Origin: Chitinophagaceae bacterium
GTDB lineage: Bacteria > Bacteroidota > Bacteroidia > Chitinophagales > UBA10324
Length of the DNA stretch: 64,000 nt
NCBI GenBank assembly: GCA_016704325.1
Contig: JADJAG010000012.1
Span: forward strand, 1-64,000
Reading direction: 5' to 3'
Shown here: positions 28,596 to 37,709 of the stretch, piece after piece
Position numbering within the stretch: position 1 is the stretch's first letter
How the letters are laid out: the number at the start of each line of letters is the position of its first letter
Notes under the pieces: model-generated
The model's database searches: none
Told to the model about the DNA's origin: nothing
Seen by the model: the letters and a program-made list of their open reading frames with translations, nothing else
Made by a program: the position numbers and the translations under genes

Positions 28596-30650
28596 CTAAT
28601 AAATCAGTTTGCTGCTAAAATGATACGTTCCTGAACTTACAGTAAATAATTTTAAGCCGGGAGTTGACGAAAGTTTTATAGTATTCACTCCTTCCTGCAG
28701 ATTAATTTTTTGAGTCCATTGCTGCCTGCCGAGCATATCGGAAATCTGAAAAACAGCAGCTGCCTTATTAGTTGAAACAACATGAGCAAGATATCCGTCA
28801 GGGGTGCTTTCAATCGTTATGGAAGGCGAAAAGGAATTGGCGACTATCGTGAAATCTTTTTTCAGGGGACCCTGAATCTGGAACTCCACCGTTGCCCCAT
28901 CGCGCTCTATGGTGATACCATGAATAGTAATAGGTAAACCATCAGATATAAAAGAGCCGCTGTTTAACAACTGTCCATTCTCGTTGTGCACTGTATAGCC
29001 GATTAACTGACCGGCTTGTGGATTAAAATGCTGCAAACGCCGTAAGGTAAGATCGGTAATACATGAATTGTAAGAAGGCATTAATACACCACCGGCGGTC
29101 ATATCTTTAATCAGGCACCTGATGGAATAGGAAGAATCAGTATCCAGAATAGATGCATCTTCCCAATCGAGATAGCCATTGTAAGCACCATACGGATCAC
29201 CACTGGAAGGAATACCGCTGCCCCAATCCTGGTTGATGGAACAATAGGAAAAAGCAGGGTAACTCCGGTTTGTATAAAAGCGATCATAATCAATATAGGC
29301 TTCCGCGTCGGTAAAATTCTTGTTGTTGCCATTGTGCTTGCGTTGGTCCCAAAACCACAAGCCGCCCTGGTTAGAAACTTCAAGCGAATCATACCAATAA
29401 TAATATTGTACCCAGCCCAGTGTTGCATCATTTTTTCCATGAACACCACCCATGTAAGGAACTCCAATACTGTTATTGATACGGTACATGACCCGCATGT
29501 CAAACAGGTCCCATATCATTAAAGGTAAACCATCATTCGGGTCGGGCACATCGGTAAGCAAAGAATCGTAATAACCTCCCCATTGCATTTCCCTTGGTGT
29601 ACCGGGAAATGCCCTGATAAAAGGCGGTGCTACCGTTACCCAAACAGCAGCCACAGACTTCGGAAAAATGGCTCCGGTAAGTAAAGGACCAAAACCGTTG
29701 TGTGAAATGCCTGTTGCGTAGATACGGGTAGCATCAAGATTCTTTTTCTGGATGAGCCAATCCAGTGTCCATTTCACGCGCCTTTGCGTATATGATTTTA
29801 CCACACCTGTATTAAAAACAGGATTCACAAAATTATACATGTCATAATCCTCATGATAACCATACCAGTAGGAGTTTTCGCCATTCGGCAGCCAGTCGTC
29901 GAGAAGCAATCCATTACAATTGGTGCAATTATCAGGTGTAAACGGAGTAAATGGATCTCCATCTCTATAGTTCATAACAAGTCCGGCCGTTGCTGTGGTA
30001 TGTTCAACATAGGTGAAGTTATATCCATACGAACCACAGTTGTTAAATGCGGGTTGCTTTGCCGTGCTGATATTATTACCCCAGCTTACATATTCATAGC
30101 TGGTATAACCTTGTCCGGATACAATGGATTGTTGCAAAACAGGTTGTGTATCAGCCAGTTTGTTTTTTATGGGCAAGGCAAGGGTGTTTACACCGGATAT
30201 TAAAGTGGTGTCGGCAATGCCTGTAGTGGTATTCTCCACAACAATTGCATAATAATATTTTTTAGTAGTGGAACAGGTAGTCACGTACAAACCATCGTCG
30301 GGTGCAAGTGGTCCATTGGCCGGGTCAATCGTAAAGTAAATATCCTGCAGGTAAAACTGTGATTTGCGTTCATTCTTGCTGCTGTTATCACGCACATATC
30401 CCAGGTAGGTGGCGTTAGCGACTTTCTTTTTAGTCAGGATGGGCTTGGTAGCCTGGTACACATGGTATTTAAGTGAGGTGGCCGCAGGACTTTTCCAGGT
30501 AATGAAGACCTGTCCGTTTTTATAGGTTGCGGCAAGTTGTGTAACCGTATATGCGGCTGAATTTTTGCTGGCAAAAAAGGATGTTAGGATGATCAGAATC
30601 AACAACGTAAATCGAACCGGGCAAGAATGCAATTTAATGTAAGAGCGCAT
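28596..30650 (-). CDS. Secreted alpha/beta-hydrolase-like protein with C-terminal T9SS sorting region
   Basis: A 684-residue exported protein with a signal peptide (RFTLLILIILTSFFASKNSAA). A fibronectin-III-like stretch follows (ATYKNGQVFITWKSP, SLKYHVYQATK). The central catalytic-like domain has RIYATGISHNGFGPLLTGAIFP, in two stretches, where Ser in GISHNG sits at the nucleophile elbow, although the usual GxSxG has Asn before the last Gly. WWQ-rich and His-containing segments (WFWDQRKHNGNN) could supply the catalytic His. The last 80 residues (FQISDMLGRQQWTQKINLQ, GLKLFTVSSGTYHFSSKLI) resemble a type A T9SS sorting domain. An extracellular esterase or peptidase is inferred; no substrate can be named. 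Confidence 0.7.
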   Translation of the reverse strand: MRSYIKLHSCPVRFTLLILIILTSFFASKNSAAYTVTQLAATYKNGQVFITWKSPAATSLKYHVYQATKPILTKKKVANATYLGYVRDNSSKNERKSQFYLQDIYFTIDPANGPLAPDDGLYVTTCSTTKKYYYAIVVENTTTGIADTTLISGVNTLALPIKNKLADTQPVLQQSIVSGQGYTSYEYVSWGNNISTAKQPAFNNCGSYGYNFTYVEHTTATAGLVMNYRDGDPFTPFTPDNCTNCNGLLLDDWLPNGENSYWYGYHEDYDMYNFVNPVFNTGVVKSYTQRRVKWTLDWLIQKKNLDATRIYATGISHNGFGPLLTGAIFPKSVAAVWVTVAPPFIRAFPGTPREMQWGGYYDSLLTDVPDPNDGLPLMIWDLFDMRVMYRINNSIGVPYMGGVHGKNDATLGWVQYYYWYDSLEVSNQGGLWFWDQRKHNGNNKNFTDAEAYIDYDRFYTNRSYPAFSYCSINQDWGSGIPSSGDPYGAYNGYLDWEDASILDTDSSYSIRCLIKDMTAGGVLMPSYNSCITDLTLRRLQHFNPQAGQLIGYTVHNENGQLLNSGSFISDGLPITIHGITIERDGATVEFQIQGPLKKDFTIVANSFSPSITIESTPDGYLAHVVSTNKAAAVFQISDMLGRQQWTQKINLQEGVNTIKLSSTPGLKLFTVSSGTYHFSSKLIY

Positions 30651-30784
30651 TGTGATGGATTAGTGTAATCTAAGGTTGGAAAATGGTAGCAGGCGATTTG
30701 TAAGTCCGTCAAAGCTATTGATTTTATCTTGCTTGGAAATATAGTAAGTTGCCATAAGTCAATCTTGTTCCGAAGGTCAACTTA

Positions 30785-30822
30785 GCCATTAAACCATTCA
30801 GCCATTTAACCATTTAACCATC
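30785..30822. repeat. Short AACCATTTAACCATTT micro-repeat
   Basis: Four close copies of CCATTTAAC-type words in a row lie in the 238-bp divergent gap between the T9SS hydrolase and EcsC genes. The words are the complement of the TTAAATGG words in family A repeats. Nothing else was seen in this gap. Confidence 0.45.
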
Positions 30823-30888
30823 TGATCATAAACCATATTTATTTGAAACAGCATAGTTGCACATTAATCACCATCGTACCTTCGCCTC

Positions 30889-31620
30889 ATGACCCCTTAC
30901 GAATCAGCAGCTTTTGATGAACTGAAACGCTGGCAGCGCAAAACAGCCAGAGGGCCATCGCCGGCCGGCAGACTCACCAAGCAGATCCAGGATACGATGA
31001 ATAGTCTCATTCCTGAAAGAGTACATCTTACCTTAACTGCTGCCATTAAGGAAATGGTGCGCCTCGTTTTGACCGGTGCAAAATTTACTACCAAGAAAAT
31101 GCCGGCAGATGGCGCTCTTGATATGCGGGAAGGAAAAGTCAGGGAGCAAATAGAATTTTATAAGAAGACAGCCGCCACAGAAGGAGGCATTACCGGTGCC
31201 GGCGGAATATTGCTGGGCATAGCTGAATTTCCAGTTTTACTTTCGATAAAAATGAAGTTGTTGTTTGATATCGCTTCACTTTATGGTTTTGATGTGAAAG
31301 ACTATAAAGAGCGTTTATACATTTTATATGTATTTCAGCTGGCCTTTTGTAGTTCAACACGAAGAGGTGATGTTTACCGCAGGCTCGAAAATTGGGATGC
31401 CTATTCAAAAGACCTGCCTGAGGATAAGGATCAATTTGACTGGCGCACTTTTCAGCAGGAGTACCGTGATTACATCGACCTTGCCAAGCTTGCACAGCTG
31501 ATACCGCTGATTGGCGCAGCGGTGGGTGTTGTAGTCAACTACAGGTTGATTACAAAACTCGGTGATACAGCTATGTATGCCTACAGGATGCGGTTATTGA
31601 AAACGGTTGCAACCACTTAA
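30889..31620 (+). CDS. EcsC-family protein
   Basis: A 243-residue protein with the EcsC-domain layout. An N-terminal helix (YESAAFDELKRWQRK) precedes a basic helical region and the glycine-rich membrane-associating segment GGITGAGGILLGIAEFP. VLLSIKMKLLFDIASLYGFD, RLYILYVFQLAFCSS and a C-terminal IPLIGAAVGVVVNYRLITKLG follow. Bacillus EcsC is encoded with an ABC transporter, but here the gene stands alone. Function is unknown. TACCTTCG, one base off the -7 consensus, ends three bases before the ATG. Confidence 0.8.
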   Translation: MTPYESAAFDELKRWQRKTARGPSPAGRLTKQIQDTMNSLIPERVHLTLTAAIKEMVRLVLTGAKFTTKKMPADGALDMREGKVREQIEFYKKTAATEGGITGAGGILLGIAEFPVLLSIKMKLLFDIASLYGFDVKDYKERLYILYVFQLAFCSSTRRGDVYRRLENWDAYSKDLPEDKDQFDWRTFQQEYRDYIDLAKLAQLIPLIGAAVGVVVNYRLITKLGDTAMYAYRMRLLKTVATT

Positions 31621-31663
31621 ACGGTCCTCAAATACTATTTTTTTCTTTTTGCGTTATTTCATT

Positions 31664-31671
31664 TACTTTTG
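31664..31671 (+). promoter_or_regulatory. Candidate -7 promoter element of the cysteine-rich gene
   Basis: TACTTTTG matches TAnnTTTG, 26 bases before the ATG at 31698. A T-rich tract precedes it. The combination with the terminator at 32117 suggests a one-gene transcript. Confidence 0.45.
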
Positions 31672-31697
31672 AAAAACAATCTTAAAAATCCCGTTCA

Positions 31698-32093
31698 ATG
31701 AAAAAACTAATTGCTATTCTCTCTTTGGCACTTTTTGTAAACCTTACAATTGCCAAAGCACAGACCGCTAATGTACCTGCCACAGACACCAGGAAGAGTG
31801 AAGCTGTTGCCAAAGACGCCTGCAAGCAAAGCAAAAGCGCTGCTTCCTGTGCAAAATCATGCAGCGACGATAAAGCCCAAGCAGCCAGCACGACGACCTT
31901 GTCAGAAAATTATGCAAATGCGGGAAGTGCACCTGATGCAACAGTAAAAACAGATAAAGCCGCTTGCGCTCCGGGGCAATCGAAATCTTGCTGCAAATCA
32001 AACAACAAAGCTTCAGCAATTACAAATGATCTGAAACAGTCCAATACCTCAAACGCTATTGCGCCTAAGGAAGTTGAAGCGCCCAAGCAATAA
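31698..32093 (+). CDS. Small secreted cysteine-rich low-complexity protein
   Basis: A 131-residue protein with a clear signal peptide (MKKLIAILSLALFVNLTIAKA). The mature part is Ala/Ser/Lys-rich with seven cysteines in two groups: DACKQSKSAASCAKSCSDD and AACAPGQSKSCCKSNNK. The spacing CxxxC and CC, with many lysines and no hydrophobic core, could bind metal or form disulphides. No known domain is recognised. It has its own promoter-like word upstream and a strong terminator 24 bases after the stop, so it is a deliberate single-gene unit and probably well expressed. Confidence 0.7.
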   Translation: MKKLIAILSLALFVNLTIAKAQTANVPATDTRKSEAVAKDACKQSKSAASCAKSCSDDKAQAASTTTLSENYANAGSAPDATVKTDKAACAPGQSKSCCKSNNKASAITNDLKQSNTSNAIAPKEVEAPKQ

Positions 32094-32116
32094 AGTCTTC
32101 CCTTTTTTCAAGAATG

Positions 32117-32146
32117 GCACCCCCTCATACGGGGTGCTTTTTTTTT
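32117..32146 (+). terminator. Rho-independent terminator
   Basis: GCACCCC pairs with GGGGTGC around a 7-base loop and is followed by nine T residues. It is the best intrinsic terminator in the window and ends the cysteine-rich gene's transcript. Confidence 0.85.
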
Positions 32147-32325
32147 AATTGTATTTTGTATCCGGTCATTGAAAAGTACTTTATTACCATTCTATTTATG
32201 TTTAATAGCAGAAAGCGGTCAGTTCTTGTTTTATACAGCCAGTAATGATTGGAGGATGGGGATGCAAAAAGCGCATAGCAAATAGTGTGAATCAAAGTTG
32301 ATTTATTAGAAACCTTAAGAGTAAA

Positions 32326-32742
32326 ATGGCAAAAGCAAATAGTAAAAATGATGAAGCGCTGGTTGCTGAATATTATAAGAAACTCAACCATCCATTGACT
32401 GATGTAGTTGCTGCATTAAGGGAAATTGTACTGTCAGCAGATCCGGAGATTGGTGAACAAATAAAATGGAACTCACCGAGTTTTTATTTTACAGGCACTA
32501 TGAAACCCTTTGATCCAAAAGAGTATAAAAGGGACCTTGTTGTTTTTAATCTTCATAAAAAGGAATTTGTATTGCTGGTATTTCCAACCGGAGCCAAAGT
32601 GCCTGATCAATCAGGTCTTTTAGAAGGAAAATTTACAGACGGCAGAAAGGTTGCAAAGTTTGTTAACCTCGAAGAAGTAAAAAGACGTTCGGCAGATCTG
32701 AAGTCAGTCGTTAAAACATGGGTCCAACTCATTGATAAATGA
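32326..32742 (+). CDS. DUF1801 domain protein
   Basis: A 138-residue cytosolic protein with the DUF1801 (YdhG-like) pattern: a helical start (LVAEYYKKLNHPLTDVVAAL), IVLSADPEIGEQIKWNSPSFYF, then YKRDLVVFNLHKKEFVLLVF with GAKVPDQSGLLEGKFTDGRK near the C-terminus. The family has a beta-sheet fold similar to SRPBCC or iron-chaperone-like proteins, with no settled function. It stands alone, 98 bases before the helicase gene. Confidence 0.8.
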   Translation: MAKANSKNDEALVAEYYKKLNHPLTDVVAALREIVLSADPEIGEQIKWNSPSFYFTGTMKPFDPKEYKRDLVVFNLHKKEFVLLVFPTGAKVPDQSGLLEGKFTDGRKVAKFVNLEEVKRRSADLKSVVKTWVQLIDK

Positions 32743-32840
32743 TAGAATCCACTTTAGCCTTCAGGTGGTTTTAACGAGCCTGCAATAGAATGCCTGAAAG
32801 TTTGCAACATTAATATCCTGATGAATAGTAAATTTATCGC

Positions 32841-35800
32841 ATGCCCGGTTCAATAGCTCCAGTAAACTTTAACGAGGCCTTTGCGAAGGAACTAAGCCGC
32901 TTAAACGAACAGCAAAAAATTGCCGTATCAACAATTGAAGGCCCGGTATTGGTTATTGCCGGTCCGGGTACTGGCAAAACGCAAATCATAGCTACCAGGA
33001 TCGGTCAACTGCTGGCTTCTGAGGAAGCACAGGCGCAACCGCACAATATCCTTTGTCTTACTTATACAGAAGCCGGCGCAATTGCCATGCGCAAGAGATT
33101 ATTGAAAATAATAGGTACGGATGCTCACCGTATAACTATAGAGACATTTCACGCATTTTGTAATACGGTTATTCAGCAGAACATTGAATACTTCGGACGA
33201 AGAGAACTCGAGCCCATCAGCGAGCTCGAGCGGTCGGCTTTAATGGAAGAAATGCTCAATGAACTTGATCCTACGCATCCCCTGCGCCGGTTAAAGGGTG
33301 ATATTTATTTTGAAGCCGGCAGGTTGCAGCATTTATTCAGCACCATGAAGCAGGAAGACTGGACAGTAATGCAGGTTGCTGAAGCGGCAGACCGGTATAT
33401 TGAAGATTTACCTAACCGTGATGAATACATCTATAAGCGTAATACTAAAGATAAAAAGAAGGGCGACCTCAAAGAGAATGATATTGCGGCAGAAGCAGAA
33501 AAGATGGAGGTATTAAAACAGGCTGCACTTTTGTTTCCGGTGTTTGAAATGAAAATGCAGCGCCTTGGCAGGTATGACTATCATGATATGATCCTTTGGG
33601 TGATCAATGAGTTCAGGCAAAATGAGAACCTGTTACGAACTTACCAGGAAAGGTATCAGTATATCCTGGTAGATGAATTCCAGGATACCAATGGTGCGCA
33701 AAATGAAATCATAAACCTGCTAACCGGATTTTGGGAATCGCCCAATATTTTTTGCGTAGGGGATGATGACCAGGGTATCTATGAATTCCAGGGTGCAAGG
33801 CTGCATAACATTATGGATTTTATCAGCAGGCATGCGGCAGCCTTGAAAACCATTGTGCTCAAAGAGAATTACCGAAGCACACAAGCTATACTCGACAGCG
33901 CTAAAAGGGTGATTGATAACAATGTGCTTCGACTGGCAAACCTTGAGGAATTGCCTGAAAAGAAACTGCTGGCAGCATTGCCTGAAAGAAAAGTAAGTGA
34001 GGTGCTTCCGTTTGTAAATGAATATCTGAATGATATGCAGGAGGTGTCGGGCATCACGCATCGTATTCTTTCTTTGCAGGAGCAAGGGGTACCACTTCAT
34101 GAGATAGCAGTGTTGTACTATCGCCATGCACAGGCATCCACATTACTCAGCTTGTTTGAAAAGAAGGCCATTCCTTACCAGGTAAACCGTAGTGTAAATA
34201 TTTTAGACCTGGTTGAAGTGCAGCAGCTGTTGAATATGTTGCGTTACCTTGATTTGGAATTGCGAAAGCCTTATACCAACGATGCGTTGCTCTTTGAAGT
34301 GATGCACAGCAGGTGGTTGGGGCTGCAAGCTACCGACATTGCAACGATCTCTTACTTTGCAAACAGCGAAAAAAAACCGACACCCTGGTTGCTGTTATTG
34401 CGCGACGAAAAGTTTATTGCCTCATTACCACTTGCCGACGCCGACAGCATCCGGCAATTTCGAAAAACACTGGAGCACTGGTTAGGGGAAGCAAAGAACC
34501 TGACCCTTCCGATGTTGTTTGAAAAAATAATTAATGAAGGCGGCTACCTGCAATGGGTATTGTGCAGTGATGATAAACCCTGGAATCTGCAGGTACTGCA
34601 AACACTTTTTGAGTTTGTACAAAAGGAAGCTTCAAAGAATACTGCATTGACTTTAACCATGTTGCTGAATATGGTGGAACAGATGCAAACGCATCACATC
34701 AGGCTGAATGTGGAAAAGACCGTTGCCTCGAAAGACGGTGTTTTGTTTTCAACCTGTCATTCAGCAAAAGGACTGGAATTTCAACACGTATTCCTGATGG
34801 GATGCCATGATACCGGTTGGGAGAAGTCAAGAAGTGGCGCGAAGAATTATTCATTGCCGGACACCTTAACTTTTACCACGGATGAGAATAAGACAGAAGC
34901 ATTAAGGCGTTTGTTTTATGTTGGTATGACGCGTGCCAAAGAGGGACTTCATATCAGCTATGCTTTGCAAAATAATGAGGGAAAGCAAAAGGTTGCGTCC
35001 CGGTTTGTTACGGAAACAGGCATTGCTGTAAATGCCATCACACTTTCAGAAGACCAAATGACAGATGCATTGGGTGACCTTTTAAAGGAAGCACCAATGC
35101 CTGTGGCCGCAAAAATTGAGCAACAACTTGTGGAGAAGCGTTTACAGCATTTTGCTTTAAGTCCGTCGACACTTAATGCATACCTCGATTGCCCGGTACG
35201 TTTTTATTATGAGAATATCATCCGGATTCCCAAAGCTGCCAACGATTCCATGGCATTTGGTTCTGCAGTACATTATGCATTGCAACGTTTGTTTGAAAAG
35301 ATGAAAGTTAACAACGAAGTTTTTCCTGCTAAGGAAGAGATGGTGAATGATTTTGTAACAACCATGCATCGCAATAAGCTATCCTTCACCGAAAAGCAGT
35401 TCACCAATCGTCTTGAATTGGGTAAACAGCTCTTACCTGCATTTTATGAATTCTATATTGAAAAGTGGAACAAACAGGTGGTGCTGGAGTATTTTATTCA
35501 GGATATTGAAGTGGATGGCATTCCATTGAAAGGTAAGCTGGACAAGATTGAAGTTTTTGGAAATGCTGTTCATGTAATAGATTACAAAACAGGCAGCCTG
35601 GTAAATGCGCGTAAGAATAAAAAGTTACAACCTCCTGACGAAGAGAACCCATTAGGTGGTGACTACTGGCGGCAACTGGTCTTCTATAAAATATTGGTAG
35701 ATAACCTGAAGACTAAAAACTGGAAGATGCAGACGGGCATCATAGACTTTATTGAGCAAGATGCAAAGTCAGGCGGATTTCATCAGTTTCCTTTACAGGT

Positions 35801-35966
35801 AACTAATGATGAAGTTGCTTTTGTAAAAAACCAGATTAAAACAGCATTTGCAGGCATTATGAATCATGAATTCTATGAAGGATGCGGGAAAGAAGACTGC
35901 AAGTGGTGCAACTTCGTGAGGAATAACTATGCACCGCATACATTGCCGGTTCAATCAGAAGAGTAA
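32841..35966 (+). CDS. UvrD/Rep-family helicase fused to an Fe-S PD-(D/E)XK nuclease
   Basis: A 1041-residue protein. The N-terminal SF1A helicase has Walker A GPGTGKTQI, ILVDEFQDTN (D278), VGDDDQGIYEFQGA, LKENYRST, STCHSAKGLEFQHVFLMG and RRLFYVGMTRAKEGLH. The C-terminal third (residues 770-1035) is a RecB/AddB-type nuclease: GSAVHYALQRL, LKGKLDKIEVFG with D901, and VIDYKTG with D914 and K916. Four cysteines are placed as in AddB/Cas4-type Fe-S nucleases: C784 (LDCPVRFYY), and C1015, C1020 and C1023 in CGKEDCKWC. It should unwind and resect DNA ends in repair or recombination. No AddA/AddB-like partner is adjacent. Confidence 0.88.
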   Translation: MPGSIAPVNFNEAFAKELSRLNEQQKIAVSTIEGPVLVIAGPGTGKTQIIATRIGQLLASEEAQAQPHNILCLTYTEAGAIAMRKRLLKIIGTDAHRITIETFHAFCNTVIQQNIEYFGRRELEPISELERSALMEEMLNELDPTHPLRRLKGDIYFEAGRLQHLFSTMKQEDWTVMQVAEAADRYIEDLPNRDEYIYKRNTKDKKKGDLKENDIAAEAEKMEVLKQAALLFPVFEMKMQRLGRYDYHDMILWVINEFRQNENLLRTYQERYQYILVDEFQDTNGAQNEIINLLTGFWESPNIFCVGDDDQGIYEFQGARLHNIMDFISRHAAALKTIVLKENYRSTQAILDSAKRVIDNNVLRLANLEELPEKKLLAALPERKVSEVLPFVNEYLNDMQEVSGITHRILSLQEQGVPLHEIAVLYYRHAQASTLLSLFEKKAIPYQVNRSVNILDLVEVQQLLNMLRYLDLELRKPYTNDALLFEVMHSRWLGLQATDIATISYFANSEKKPTPWLLLLRDEKFIASLPLADADSIRQFRKTLEHWLGEAKNLTLPMLFEKIINEGGYLQWVLCSDDKPWNLQVLQTLFEFVQKEASKNTALTLTMLLNMVEQMQTHHIRLNVEKTVASKDGVLFSTCHSAKGLEFQHVFLMGCHDTGWEKSRSGAKNYSLPDTLTFTTDENKTEALRRLFYVGMTRAKEGLHISYALQNNEGKQKVASRFVTETGIAVNAITLSEDQMTDALGDLLKEAPMPVAAKIEQQLVEKRLQHFALSPSTLNAYLDCPVRFYYENIIRIPKAANDSMAFGSAVHYALQRLFEKMKVNNEVFPAKEEMVNDFVTTMHRNKLSFTEKQFTNRLELGKQLLPAFYEFYIEKWNKQVVLEYFIQDIEVDGIPLKGKLDKIEVFGNAVHVIDYKTGSLVNARKNKKLQPPDEENPLGGDYWRQLVFYKILVDNLKTKNWKMQTGIIDFIEQDAKSGGFHQFPLQVTNDEVAFVKNQIKTAFAGIMNHEFYEGCGKEDCKWCNFVRNNYAPHTLPVQSEE

Positions 35967-36026
35967 TTCGTCATTTGTAAATGATTGCATCAGGAAGCTA
36001 TGGAGTTCCTTGAAAGTGCTTGGCGT

Positions 36027-37415
36027 TTATTCTTCCACCAAAATAATTTCCACTCTTCTGTTCATGGCACGGCCACGTTCATTCGTATTATCAGCTATTG
36101 GATTTTCAAAGTTGTAACCTGCAATTTCCAGCTTATTGGGAGGTACTCCTTTAGCTACCAGGAAACTCATGACTGCATTGGCCCTGCTTTCCGAAAGGCG
36201 CTGGTTGTATTTTTTTGAACCCTGGTTATCGGTATAGCCGTAGAGTTCACACTTGAAACGTGGATGTTCTTTAAGGTAGCCGGTAAGGCTTTGCAGTTCA
36301 TCCTTAGAAGTATCGGGAATGCTGTACGAGTCTGTTTCAAAATTGATATTGGTCACACTGAATCGTTCGTAGTCGGCAGCTTCCCCTGCCAGCGAATCCT
36401 TAGTGACCTGTGTAAGAATCGGTTTCAGTCCGAATATGCTGTCGAAGTTCATGGTATTGCGTTGATCTGCATACTCTTTGAATCGCGTCTGGCCGGGATC
36501 CTTCCTGCTGGTGAAGGAGCCCTGTTCCAGGAATACGCCTGAATCATACTGCGGATCACCTACATCGCCGATGGCAATTTTCATGTGGTATTTCTTGTAA
36601 GGAACCACATAAGCAGATGCAGTCAGTAATACCGTCATGCCATCGTATTGCACAGAATTCACCAGATCCTGGTTTAATTTCTTCAACTTCTTCTTATTTA
36701 TTTCATAGGTATCGCTAAAGGTGTAAACAGGTTTCTTATTCTTCTTCTGCCCGGGCAGGTTTTTCTTCAATACTACCTTTTTGAAATAATCATTGTCAAT
36801 ATAAAAACCTTCATTTTCTTTAAAGTTGATCGTATTGATGGTAACAGGCAATAGCGTTTTCGGTATTACTGCCAGGTTTTTATTGTTCAATTTTTCACCA
36901 TCGATAATAAAACCGAATACATCATTATACCTTGATCCTACATATTCAGGGTACTCTTCAGACCCAAACACATAAGAGAAAGAGATGAGGTTGTCGAAAG
37001 GAATAAAATCGAATTCCAGTATACTCACATCGTAAGTGACGCTCCTGCAGATCTTATTCAGGTCGCGGTCACCTTTCGGGCGTTTCTTTACATTCGGATC
37101 CATAAAATTGGTAGTGATATAGGGCGTATTGTTAGGGCCGTTGGCATTGAAAACACTGCCGGTGGAAAGCAGGATACCATTTTCAATGCCTACTGCATTG
37201 GTTTCATTCCTGAAATAGGCAATACCCACTTTTTGACCGGTAAAAGTGATGTTACCGGCACGGATGCCCTGGCCTAACAAAAAGCTATCTACCAGTTGTT
37301 CAGCTGTGAAAGAGGTGTCACAATTGATTTGCGCCTTTAAGGGCATAGCCAAAAAAGTGCATGCGAGGAGGGGTATCAGAAAATATCGAAGGGGTGTAAC
37401 AGTATATCGCTGCAT
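36027..37415 (-). CDS. Choice-of-anchor-L domain protein with C-terminal OmpA-like domain
   Basis: A 462-residue envelope protein with a signal peptide (FLIPLLACTFLAMPLKAQ). Residues 20-270 are a choice-of-anchor-L domain (QLVDSFLLGQGI, IENGILLSTGS, LEFDFIPFDNLISFSYVFG, EEYPEYVGSRYNDVFGFII). Residues 345-460 form an OmpA/MotB domain (INFETDSYSI, LYGYTDNQGSKKYNQRLSE, SRANAVMSFLVAKGV, RGRAMNRRVEI) that binds peptidoglycan. It probably tethers a surface or periplasmic module to the wall. It is convergent with the helicase gene and divergent from mreB. Confidence 0.88.
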   Translation of the reverse strand: MQRYTVTPLRYFLIPLLACTFLAMPLKAQINCDTSFTAEQLVDSFLLGQGIRAGNITFTGQKVGIAYFRNETNAVGIENGILLSTGSVFNANGPNNTPYITTNFMDPNVKKRPKGDRDLNKICRSVTYDVSILEFDFIPFDNLISFSYVFGSEEYPEYVGSRYNDVFGFIIDGEKLNNKNLAVIPKTLLPVTINTINFKENEGFYIDNDYFKKVVLKKNLPGQKKNKKPVYTFSDTYEINKKKLKKLNQDLVNSVQYDGMTVLLTASAYVVPYKKYHMKIAIGDVGDPQYDSGVFLEQGSFTSRKDPGQTRFKEYADQRNTMNFDSIFGLKPILTQVTKDSLAGEAADYERFSVTNINFETDSYSIPDTSKDELQSLTGYLKEHPRFKCELYGYTDNQGSKKYNQRLSESRANAVMSFLVAKGVPPNKLEIAGYNFENPIADNTNERGRAMNRRVEIILVEE

Positions 37416-37442
37416 TTATCAGGCTCTCTTTCCGAAAGTAGG

Positions 37443-37450
37443 CAAAGTTA
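37443..37450 (-). promoter_or_regulatory. Candidate -7 promoter element of the anchor-L/OmpA gene
   Basis: TAACTTTG on the reverse strand matches TAnnTTTG, 27 bases upstream of the ATG at 37415. Confidence 0.45.
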
Positions 37451-37684
37451 AAGTAAACGCAAAGGATAGGGAAGCTATTTTGTAGTTGTATTGATGAAAT
37501 AACGGATAATAGCTTCTGTTGCAATCAAGATATTTTTTCACTCAATGTTTATGAGGCGCTCTTGTTTTCTGGAGTACCCGGATGGCATGTTTTGAATTAG
37601 TTCTGTTCATTTCCTTTCAATCAATAAAATTCCACGCTTTATTCATTTCTTTTTTTGAACTTTGCACGCAATTTTTGAAAACAT

Positions 37685-37704
37685 CCCCGTATCGGGGAAA
37701 GGAG
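37685..37704 (+). promoter_or_regulatory. Hairpin and Shine-Dalgarno-like site before mreB
   Basis: CCCCG and CGGGG flank a 3-base loop (37685-37697), followed by AAAGGAG and ATG at 37710. The purine-rich site is the strongest ribosome binding site noticed and decides the mreB start over the upstream GTG/ATG-less extension at 37662. The hairpin could affect access to it. Confidence 0.5.
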
Positions 37705-37709
37705 ACACG

